Of a DNA stretch of 54,158 nt, positions 26,978 through 33,648 are shown in pieces (the stretch's first letter is position 1; each line of letters opens with the position of its first letter). A model generated the notes under the pieces. That model saw only the letters and a program-made list of their open reading frames with translations. It was not told the origin of the DNA and did no database searches. Made by a program: the position numbers and the translations under genes. Origin of the DNA: Nitrosomonas sp. (GTDB lineage: Bacteria > Pseudomonadota > Gammaproteobacteria > Burkholderiales > Nitrosomonadaceae); NCBI GenBank assembly GCA_019635215.1, contig JAHBZZ010000021.1, forward strand, positions 1-54,158, written 5' to 3'.

Positions 26978-28060
26978 ATGATGACTACACAAAATACAGG
27001 TATTGATTACCTACTTGATTTGAATGCCAGGCATTCGCGGGCTTTTATGGATCTTTCATCCGAGCGTCGCAGATACAGAGGGGAACATCCGACTGAAATA
27101 GCGGCACTCAAATGCATGGACGGTAGATTGCACTTACCGGTAATGACACAAACCGCACTGGGTATTATTCAGCCATTCCGCAATCTGGGCGGTAAATTCG
27201 ATCTGGGTTGGCCTTTTTTTCAAAATATAATTGAACAATGGGTGCAGTATTCGATCGGGCGCGGCAGGCATTGTCTTGTTTTTGTAACCTATCATTACGC
27301 GCGTGGCGATGCACACCGCGGTTGCCGCGGGTTCAACTATGATACCAACGCGGCAAGAGATGCCGCGGTTAAACTCAAAGATCAGTTTATCCGCGTTTAT
27401 GGCAGAGGTGCTGTAATGCCTATTGTCTGTGGCATTGAAACCGATCTGGATGCGCTGATTTTACATGGTGAAGATGTTGGGACAGTTGTCGATCTGGCGA
27501 AAATCAAACAGTCTTCACAGTTGGAATTGGAAGAACTGCTCTACTCCTTGTATCCGACAATGCCCGAACGGATTGTGCGGGATATGATTCCGCTTGTGCG
27601 TGGTAATATCAGGCATATCGCAGAAATTCGTGCATCTAATAGGCCTACTGAGGATGCTGAGCATAAAGAGTGGGTTCTGGGTGTGGGTCGCGGGTTTGAC
27701 TGGTTGCATGCGATTAATACGGCGTTTATTGTAGGGCCGTTTGATCCGAATTTGTCGGTTGCTATCGAGACTGCGGCGAAGCTTCTTAAAGGGAATATTG
27801 ATGAGGGGCGCGTCGATCCGAATGGTATCGTTTTACTGACATCAGCCGCATTCCGTGACGAGGCCGGTCCAGAATATCATCTGGCCAGGGAAAAAGCGCT
27901 ATTTCTCAGCGAGTTTGCACAAAATATTATCAGAGATAAAGTGCCGGATTTGGTTCCTCATCTACAGATACTGACCGGTTTCACTGATCTGGATACGCGG
28001 AAGTTCGAAGTCATTGAACGTTTGGAAGCCGCACCGGCTAAAAAGAAAAAAATTGCATAA
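26978..28060 (+). CDS. Beta-carbonic-anhydrase-like zinc protein of the DAB operon (CsoSCA-like)
   Basis: A 360-aa soluble protein. The beta-CA zinc signature is clear: CxDxR (C46, D48, R50) and HxxC (H113, C116). The spacing between the two parts is about 10 residues longer than in ordinary beta-CAs, and a C-terminal domain of about 200 residues has no match I can name. Some nitrifier homologues are, I believe, named carboxysome shell carbonic anhydrase. It lies 25 bp after the last NuoM-like gene, so it is probably co-transcribed and equilibrates CO2 and bicarbonate for, or within, the pump. Carbonic anhydrase activity is inferred from the motif only. Confidence 0.7.
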   Translation: MMTTQNTGIDYLLDLNARHSRAFMDLSSERRRYRGEHPTEIAALKCMDGRLHLPVMTQTALGIIQPFRNLGGKFDLGWPFFQNIIEQWVQYSIGRGRHCLVFVTYHYARGDAHRGCRGFNYDTNAARDAAVKLKDQFIRVYGRGAVMPIVCGIETDLDALILHGEDVGTVVDLAKIKQSSQLELEELLYSLYPTMPERIVRDMIPLVRGNIRHIAEIRASNRPTEDAEHKEWVLGVGRGFDWLHAINTAFIVGPFDPNLSVAIETAAKLLKGNIDEGRVDPNGIVLLTSAAFRDEAGPEYHLAREKALFLSEFAQNIIRDKVPDLVPHLQILTGFTDLDTRKFEVIERLEAAPAKKKKIA

Positions 28061-28074
28061 TTTTTATACTGTCA

Positions 28075-28100
28075 GCTTTAAACCGCTCGCGGTTTGAAGC
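28075..28100 (+). terminator. Hairpin at the end of the DAB operon
   Basis: GCTTTAAACCGC and GCGGTTTGAAGC form a 12-bp stem with one mismatch, 15 bp after the stop codon. A T-tract is missing, so it may act as a stabilising 3' hairpin or a weak terminator. Confidence 0.5.
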
Positions 28101-28364
28101 TAACGTTCCAATACGGCTAAATAACAAAAAAGCGCCTGTGTAGTTTTTGCGTGCACGTGCATAGCTGACTCAAAACAAAACTGGCTTGAGCCGGAATCCG
28201 AAGCTACTGATTTGTACCAGGAGCGGCTCAAGTTCAGTTACCGCATTATAAGAAATGGTAATGTCCCGGGTAATATTTCTGTGAAGAATATGGCTGATTA
28301 ATTCGTCCAAATGCGTGCAGGATAGAAGCACAATCGCTACGAAATAAAAAATACAGAATCAGAA
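28101..28364. other. Non-coding stretch before the Pho box
   Basis: No gene, recognisable protein remnant or strong repeat is seen here apart from scattered short open frames. It separates the DAB operon from the Pho-type promoter. Confidence 0.4.
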
Positions 28365-28415
28365 CTTTAATAAAAATTTCATCAAATCTTCATAAATACG
28401 TCAAAGTAATTTCAT
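28365..28415 (+). promoter_or_regulatory. Tandem Pho box of the plcP-patatin unit
   Basis: Seven-base units with 4-bp spacers recur every 11 bp: CTTTAAT, ATTTCAT, TCTTCAT, ACGTCAA and ATTTCAT. This matches the PhoB-binding architecture (CTGTCAT repeats). A -10-like TTTAAT follows at 28424-28429, 8 bp after the last unit, and the gene starts at 28466. Individual units are degenerate, but the periodicity is exact. Confidence 0.65.
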
Positions 28416-28465
28416 AAATCCGCTTTAATCTGACCATTATCTTCAATTCAATAAAAAGCGATACG

Positions 28466-29269
28466 ATGGTCAATAAAACTGCACCCATGAAAGTCAGAAG
28501 CGTATGGATATCCGATATACATCTCGGTTTCCGAGGTTGCCAGGCGCAAGCGCTGCTGCATTTCCTGCATTCGGTCGAAACAGAGTATCTGTTTCTGGTT
28601 GGCGACATTGTTGATTTCTGGGGAATTAAGAAGAACCCTTACTGGCCACAGGAACACACCAACGTCATTCGCTCGATTCTGGGCAAAGCCAAGCATGGTA
28701 CCAAGGTGATCTATATTCCCGGTAACCATGACGAAGCCCTGCGCGACTGCGCGGGTCATGTATTCGGCAATCTTGAAATTCATCTGGATTATGTCCATAC
28801 AACCTTTGATGGCAAGAAACTGCTGATCATGCATGGTGATGAATTCGACGTCATTGTCAAGCACAGCCGGTGGATCGCAATGCTCGGCAACGCAGCTTAC
28901 GATACATTACTGTGGCTGAACCGGCATCTCAACGGTCTGCGGAAAATCTTCGGTTATTCCTACTGGTCTCTGGCTGCATATCTGAAATTGAAGGTTAAAA
29001 ATGCGGTCAGTTATATCAGCAGCTTCGAAGACGCGCTGGCTCGGCTCGCTAAGGAACGCGGCGTTGACGGCGTTGTCTGCGGGCATATCCACCATGCGGA
29101 AATCAAGGAAATCAACACAATATTGTATTGCAACGATGGTGATTGGGTCGAAAGCTGCACCACTTTGCTGGAACATCCCGACGGATCGCTTGAACTGGTT
29201 TATTGGGCGGAAAAATTCGAACAATTCAAAAATATCGAAGGCATGATCACTGCGAAAAAAGCAGCCTGA
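28466..29269 (+). CDS. plcP: PlcP-like phospholipase C / UDP-2,3-diacylglucosamine diphosphatase-family phosphoesterase
   Basis: A 267-aa calcineurin-like metallophosphoesterase. All five metal motifs are present: D17-x-H19, G46-D47-x-x-D50, G86-N87-H88-D89, MHGDEFD and GHIHH. It differs from LpxH in the GxRGCQA region and the YWSLxxYLKLKVKNAV segment, which fit the PlcP subgroup. PlcP degrades membrane phospholipids to diacylglycerol when phosphate is scarce. The Pho box directly upstream and the lipid genes downstream support this over a lipid A role. ATG 28487 is an alternative start. Confidence 0.78.
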   Translation: MVNKTAPMKVRSVWISDIHLGFRGCQAQALLHFLHSVETEYLFLVGDIVDFWGIKKNPYWPQEHTNVIRSILGKAKHGTKVIYIPGNHDEALRDCAGHVFGNLEIHLDYVHTTFDGKKLLIMHGDEFDVIVKHSRWIAMLGNAAYDTLLWLNRHLNGLRKIFGYSYWSLAAYLKLKVKNAVSYISSFEDALARLAKERGVDGVVCGHIHHAEIKEINTILYCNDGDWVESCTTLLEHPDGSLELVYWAEKFEQFKNIEGMITAKKAA

Positions 29270-29297
29270 CGAATCTGCCGGGTATCAGGAGTTATCT

Positions 29298-30236
29298 TTG
29301 CAACCCAAGTTTGTTTTAAGTCTCGATGGCGGCGGCAGTCATCTGCTGATTCAACTTAGCGTGCTCGCCAGTCTTGAAAATGAAACCGGTATTTCAGTTT
29401 ACGATCTGTTTGATATGGTTGCAGGTTCCTCATCGGGCGGTATGACTGCCTGCCTGATTCTGGGACGTACCACAAGCGCATCCGAAATCGTTCAGATGAT
29501 CCAACAGGATAAATTACTCGAAAACATGATGACCGGGCACTGGATGAACCGGTTATTGAACCGGCTGCACATGCGCCCCAAATATTCGGGCGTTTCCAAA
29601 AGCCGGGTACTGCAACGTGAGCTCGGTTATCTGAGACTCGCGTCACTGGATAAACAGATTTTTGTTCCTTGCTTCAACCTGGATCGCGATCAGTTGGAAA
29701 TTGTGACGAATAGTTGTCCAGTGAATTTTCTTTTAAGTGAGATCGCCGATGCCTGTACCGCCGCACCAGCCTATTTTCCACCGGTGCAAATGGAAGATGG
29801 GGGCTGGCGGATCGATGGCGGTGTCGGTATGAATAACCCGGCGCTGGGCGCATATCTGCATGCTTTGAAGATCTGGCCGGATCATGATGTCAAGGTGCTT
29901 TCCATTGGTTCGGGCTGGCGCAGTTTTGCCTTCAATGGTTCAAGTGCGCGCGCGTACGGTGGTATGCAATGGTCTGTCAAGGGTATCGCATCAGTAATAC
30001 TCCGGGAGAAAATGATGGCCAATGCACGCATGACTGAAGCAATGCTGGGCAGGCATGTGCTGTATATCAACGATCATCTGAAAAACTACGGTATGCCCGA
30101 TCATATGGATTCAGCCAACCATCCGGAATATCAACACAAATCACTGGAAATCGGCAGGCTGTGGTATGAACGGAACCGCGATCGCATCAAAAAATGGTTG
30201 TCCGGCCAACCGGAAGAATCCATGAATATTGCATAA
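29298..30236 (+). CDS. Patatin-like phospholipase with atypical oxyanion motif
   Basis: A 312-aa acyl hydrolase. The TTG start is supported by AGGAG 7 bp upstream. The nucleophile elbow is GSSSG (S45), and the catalytic aspartate lies in RIDGGVGMNNP. The usual DGGGxRG oxyanion motif reads DGGGSHL, losing both the arginine and the last glycine, so oxyanion stabilisation may differ. It follows the plcP-like gene after 28 bp and probably shares its Pho-controlled transcript. Substrates are probably phospholipid or lysolipid acyl esters. Confidence 0.83.
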   Translation: MQPKFVLSLDGGGSHLLIQLSVLASLENETGISVYDLFDMVAGSSSGGMTACLILGRTTSASEIVQMIQQDKLLENMMTGHWMNRLLNRLHMRPKYSGVSKSRVLQRELGYLRLASLDKQIFVPCFNLDRDQLEIVTNSCPVNFLLSEIADACTAAPAYFPPVQMEDGGWRIDGGVGMNNPALGAYLHALKIWPDHDVKVLSIGSGWRSFAFNGSSARAYGGMQWSVKGIASVILREKMMANARMTEAMLGRHVLYINDHLKNYGMPDHMDSANHPEYQHKSLEIGRLWYERNRDRIKKWLSGQPEESMNIA

Positions 30237-30266
30237 ATTAAACAGCTTTTCACGGCGACATCAATA

Positions 30267-30407
30267 GAGACCTTTGCACGATGTCATGAGCGGTACGAGA
30301 ATAAGGCAAAAATTTGCGAAAAAGCGGAGTTTGCATGGGGTAAATGAGCATTTTTCGCAAATTTTTAACGCAATTATCGTGCCGCGTAGTAGCCGTGCAA
30401 AGGTCTC
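30267..30407. mobile_element. Hairpin MITE with 14-bp terminal inverted repeats
   Basis: The ends GAGACCTTTGCACG (30267-30280) and CGTGCAAAGGTCTC (30394-30407) are perfect inverted repeats flanked by a direct CAATA duplication (30262-30266 and 30408-30412). Inside, AAAAATTTGCGAAAAA (30308-30323) and its exact complement (30351-30366) form a second stem. The 141-bp element is non-coding. The terminal GAGACCTTT matches ends of IS5-type elements, including the remnant at 11461, so an IS5-family transposase probably mobilised it. Confidence 0.85.
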
Positions 30408-30437
30408 CAATAGAACCATCGTCTCGGTAATTGCTGC

Positions 30438-30674
30438 ATGATCATACGTTCCCTCTTGTTAAGCCTGGGAGTGATTATTTTTGTACTTGGCATCATGCTT
30501 TTTCTGGTCCCGGGGCCTTTCGGCATACCCACCATGGCCATCGGGCTGTCCATCATGCTGAAAGCTTCCGATACAGTCAAACGTATAACGCTTCGTCTGA
30601 TTCACAAGAACCGCCACAGCAGCCGGATATGGTACAGCATGCGCAATCTGTATAAGCGCTTCCGCAAGCCATAA
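30438..30674 (+). CDS. Small PGPGW-type transmembrane protein
   Basis: A 78-aa inner-membrane protein. One hydrophobic stretch is broken by LVPGPFGIPTMAIGLSIML, the P-G-P core of the putative transmembrane PGPGW family, followed by a strongly basic C-terminal tail. Function is unknown. It begins 30 bp after the MITE, which may have displaced or supplied its promoter, and ends 2 bp before the second Pho box. No good ribosome site is seen. Confidence 0.65.
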   Translation: MIIRSLLLSLGVIIFVLGIMLFLVPGPFGIPTMAIGLSIMLKASDTVKRITLRLIHKNRHSSRIWYSMRNLYKRFRKP

Positions 30675-30676
30675 AA

Positions 30677-30716
30677 CTGTCATCAAACTTTCAGGAAACC
30701 GTCATGTTCCTGTAAC
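30677..30716 (+). promoter_or_regulatory. Tandem Pho box of the PAP2-glycosyltransferase-lipid kinase unit
   Basis: Four seven-base units at exact 11-bp intervals: CTGTCAT, CTTTCAG, CCGTCAT and CTGTAAC. The first is a perfect PhoB half-site and the others are close. A -10-like TAAAAT lies 10 bp after the last unit (30727-30732), the normal geometry of a PhoB-activated promoter, and the ATG is at 30759. Confidence 0.8.
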
Positions 30717-30758
30717 AGCGCTTCCCTAAAATCCTCGTGATTTTATGACAGCATACTG

Positions 30759-31286
30759 ATGATGAAAGCACTGAAAACCCTGCATGAATATGATTTATCG
30801 CTCTTCAACCGGTTGCATCCTGTGCGGCTGAATGGAGATTTCATACGCTTCAACCGTTACATTTCCAGCAGCGGTGACGGGCATTTATATCTGTTATTGC
30901 TTGCCTGGACCGGATGGCAAGAAGGCTATCAGAATCCTTTCTTTATAGCGATCCTGACTGGTTTTGCCATCGAACGCCCGGCGTACTACATCCTGAAAAA
31001 CAGTTTTAAACGCAACCGTCCGGAATCCGTTCTGGCAGGTTTCTGCAGTATTATCAGGCCGGGAGACCGTTTCAGCTTCCCTTCAGGGCATACTTCCGCG
31101 GCATTTATGATTGCTATGCTTTGTGGTTACTTTTACCCGGCGCTCTTTTTCTGGCTGCTTGGCTGGGCGCTGCTGGTCGGTGTTTCACGCGTTGTGTTAG
31201 GCGTACATTTCCCGACAGACACACTCGTGGGTATGGGCTTGGGCGTTGGCGCAGCGTTAATCAGCATGGAAATCGTCCTGTCATGA
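30759..31286 (+). CDS. PAP2-family membrane phosphatase
   Basis: A 175-aa multi-spanning enzyme of the phosphatidic acid phosphatase type 2 superfamily. All three signatures are intact: KNSFKRNRP (Kx6RP), FPSGHTS, and SRVVLGVHFPTD (SRx5HxxxD). It would dephosphorylate phosphatidate or a polyprenyl or lipid phosphate on the periplasmic face; phosphatidate to diacylglycerol fits this Pho-controlled lipid context. Its TGA overlaps the next ATG. Confidence 0.9.
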   Translation: MMKALKTLHEYDLSLFNRLHPVRLNGDFIRFNRYISSSGDGHLYLLLLAWTGWQEGYQNPFFIAILTGFAIERPAYYILKNSFKRNRPESVLAGFCSIIRPGDRFSFPSGHTSAAFMIAMLCGYFYPALFFWLLGWALLVGVSRVVLGVHFPTDTLVGMGLGVGAALISMEIVLS

Positions 31287-32329
31287 AAATATTTTACGGC
31301 ATACAGGGAACGGGGAACGGTCATATTACACGCGGGCGGATTATGGCTCGGGAATTACACGCCGCCGAGATTGCGGTTACTTACCAGTTTACCGGCAGGG
31401 CTCAGGATCAGTTCTTTGATATGGAAATTTTTAAAGATCATCAGTGGCGTGAGGGTCTGACATTCAGCATCAAAAACGGAAAAATAAATCATTTAAAGAC
31501 AGTGCTCAAATCAAGTCCGGTCCGATTGTTAAAGGACATCCGGCAATTGGATCTGAGTGGTTATGACTTGGTTATTTGCGATTTTGAACCCGTTACGGCC
31601 TGGGCGGCGCGTCAGCAGAAGAAGAAAACTGTTGGCGTCAGTCATCAGTATGCTTTTCGATATAAAATACCCCGCGCGGGCGGCGACCCGATTTCCGAAG
31701 CTGTGATGAGAAACTTTGCACCTGTCGATACGAGTATTGGTTTACACTGGCATCATTTCGGGCAACCTATTTTGCCACCTATAATCGCGACGCCGGATAT
31801 TCCACAGCATACGCAGAAAAATAAAGTTGTCGTTTATCTGCCCTTTGAAAACCAGCAGCATTTGATCGAATTGCTGGCACCATTCAAGGATTATGAATTC
31901 AATATTTATTCATTCGTTCCGGACCAGACGCATACGCATGAGCATATTCATTGCAAACCACTTTCCCTATACGGATTCCAGCGGGATTTGCATGATTGTG
32001 CCGGAATTATCTGCAATGCTGGTTTCGAACTATCCAGCGAGGCTTTGTATCTGGGTAAGAAACTGTTGGTTAAACCCGTGCATGCACAAATGGAACAGGC
32101 GTCGAATGCAGCTGCACTGGTCGAGCTTGGTTATGGTCAGGCGATGAAAAAAATGGATCAGACCGTTATTGAACAATGGTTGCATGAAACCAAAGCCGTT
32201 CGCATTACCTATCCGAATACCGCCAGATATCTGGTTGAATGGATCAAGAACGGAATGCAGCCGATTGATCAGCACTGGTGCAATCAGGTTTGGTCCAATG
32301 TGCAGATTATTCCTGTCGAATTCACCTGA
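31283..32329 (+). CDS. MJ1255/VC2487-family glycosyltransferase
   Basis: A 348-aa GT-B-type enzyme. ATG 31283 overlaps the PAP2 stop (ATGA); a longer in-frame start lies inside that gene. The N-terminus has the donor-domain signature GTGNGHITRG at residues 9-18, and the C-terminal half has the sugar-nucleotide-binding region GIICNAGFELSSEALYLGKK. The acceptor is not known for this family. Its coupling to PAP2 and location in a Pho-controlled set with a PlcP-like lipase suggest glycosylation of diacylglycerol to a phosphorus-free glycolipid, replacing the Agt of other bacteria. Confidence 0.82.
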   Translation: MKIFYGIQGTGNGHITRGRIMARELHAAEIAVTYQFTGRAQDQFFDMEIFKDHQWREGLTFSIKNGKINHLKTVLKSSPVRLLKDIRQLDLSGYDLVICDFEPVTAWAARQQKKKTVGVSHQYAFRYKIPRAGGDPISEAVMRNFAPVDTSIGLHWHHFGQPILPPIIATPDIPQHTQKNKVVVYLPFENQQHLIELLAPFKDYEFNIYSFVPDQTHTHEHIHCKPLSLYGFQRDLHDCAGIICNAGFELSSEALYLGKKLLVKPVHAQMEQASNAAALVELGYGQAMKKMDQTVIEQWLHETKAVRITYPNTARYLVEWIKNGMQPIDQHWCNQVWSNVQIIPVEFT

Positions 32330-32369
32330 TTGAGTACAATTGTGCCGAGGGAAATAATCCAATTATTAT

Positions 32370-33368
32370 ATGCCGACTTTGACTAGCAATAATCATCATC
32401 CGACCAGCGAAGTGCTGATCAAAATACCATCCCCCCAGAATATTCTCATTTTCTACAACCCCATATCCAGCGCCGGGAATACGGAAAAAACCGCGAAACA
32501 GCTGGAAATCGCACTTGTTGCGCATGGAAAGAATGTCCAGGTGTATCCTTCCGAAAAGAAAATAAAAGGATACAAATCGATGCAGGCGGTGATCATTGCC
32601 TGTGATCTTGTCGTCATTGTCGGCGGCGATGGCACGGTCAGGAAGCTGCTGACGATTATCGATAAAACCGGCACGCCGGTATATGTCATTCCCGGAGGTA
32701 ACGAATCCCTCTTTGCGCGTATGTACAACATGAGCGCCAGCAGCGACGCGTTGCTACAGGCGATTATGCATGGCAATTGCTTGCAGCAATACTACGGTTT
32801 AATCAGCGGTACGGATATCCGAGGCAAGAAACCTTTCTTCAACATGGCCTCAATGGGGCTTGATTCGCTGACGGTAAAAAATATCGGCAAACGCAAAGGA
32901 CCGCTGAACGACGCCATTTATGTCTGGCACGGCTTAAAAGCGTTATGCTCACTCCATCATCCGATAGCATCCATCAGCATTGACGGTCACACCGTCGTGG
33001 ACCATGAGTCGGGATACATCATCGTGGCGAACAGCGCCGCGTATGCAAAAAACCTGCAACTGGTGCCAAGCGCCAATCCCTCAAAGCATGAGCTTGTTGT
33101 CGGCTTTCTATCCGGTGCAAAACATCAGCATGAGTTAATCAAAGCCATGAAAATTTTGCAGCGTAAACCAGCTAACCTGCCCATGCAGTATTTTTCTGGA
33201 AAAACAATCGCGTGTACTTTGCATGAAAAAGCCTATCCCCTGCAGGTCGATGGTGATTATTTCCGCAATCGCGATATTGCGGCTGACAGCACTATAGTGT
33301 TCAGCATCAGTCCGGCAGCTATCCGGATTCTGATGCCGCCGGAATCCGGCAAAAATCTTGAAGCATAA
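32370..33368 (+). CDS. Diacylglycerol-kinase-family lipid kinase
   Basis: A 332-aa cytoplasmic lipid kinase of the DAGK catalytic-domain family (YegS/DgkB type). The ATP loop is GGDGT at residues 85-89, followed by PGGNESLFARMYN. The C-terminal beta-sandwich keeps QVDGDYF. It would phosphorylate diacylglycerol or a related lipid and so return diacylglycerol to phosphatidate, opposing PAP2. It follows the glycosyltransferase after 40 bp and is probably in the same transcript. Confidence 0.86.
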   Translation: MPTLTSNNHHPTSEVLIKIPSPQNILIFYNPISSAGNTEKTAKQLEIALVAHGKNVQVYPSEKKIKGYKSMQAVIIACDLVVIVGGDGTVRKLLTIIDKTGTPVYVIPGGNESLFARMYNMSASSDALLQAIMHGNCLQQYYGLISGTDIRGKKPFFNMASMGLDSLTVKNIGKRKGPLNDAIYVWHGLKALCSLHHPIASISIDGHTVVDHESGYIIVANSAAYAKNLQLVPSANPSKHELVVGFLSGAKHQHELIKAMKILQRKPANLPMQYFSGKTIACTLHEKAYPLQVDGDYFRNRDIAADSTIVFSISPAAIRILMPPESGKNLEA

Positions 33369-33648
33369 TGGCGCGTCGATGATAAGCTGATATCCATCCT
33401 GGCTATGCAACAGCACGCGCCTACAGCCTGCGTTTCACTGCCAGAGCAGCCGGGCTGTTTTTCATTTTGTCATAAAAATGCAATGCAACAATGCTAATTT
33501 CACGCTGTTCAAAAAATGCATTGCGCTTCACATCAAAAGACAAAAAAGATTTTTTTCTTGAATCCTGCCAGAACCGCAATGCATGTCCGATAACGATAAG
33601 GTTTGTTATTGCTGAATTCCTGTTTAATCCAGAAAGATTCAAGTTGAA

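Noticed and set aside
28466-29269. LpxH of lipid A synthesis
   Set aside because: The metal motifs are shared, but the middle region, the Pho box and the lipid neighbours fit the PlcP-like subgroup better. Lipid A activity is not excluded.
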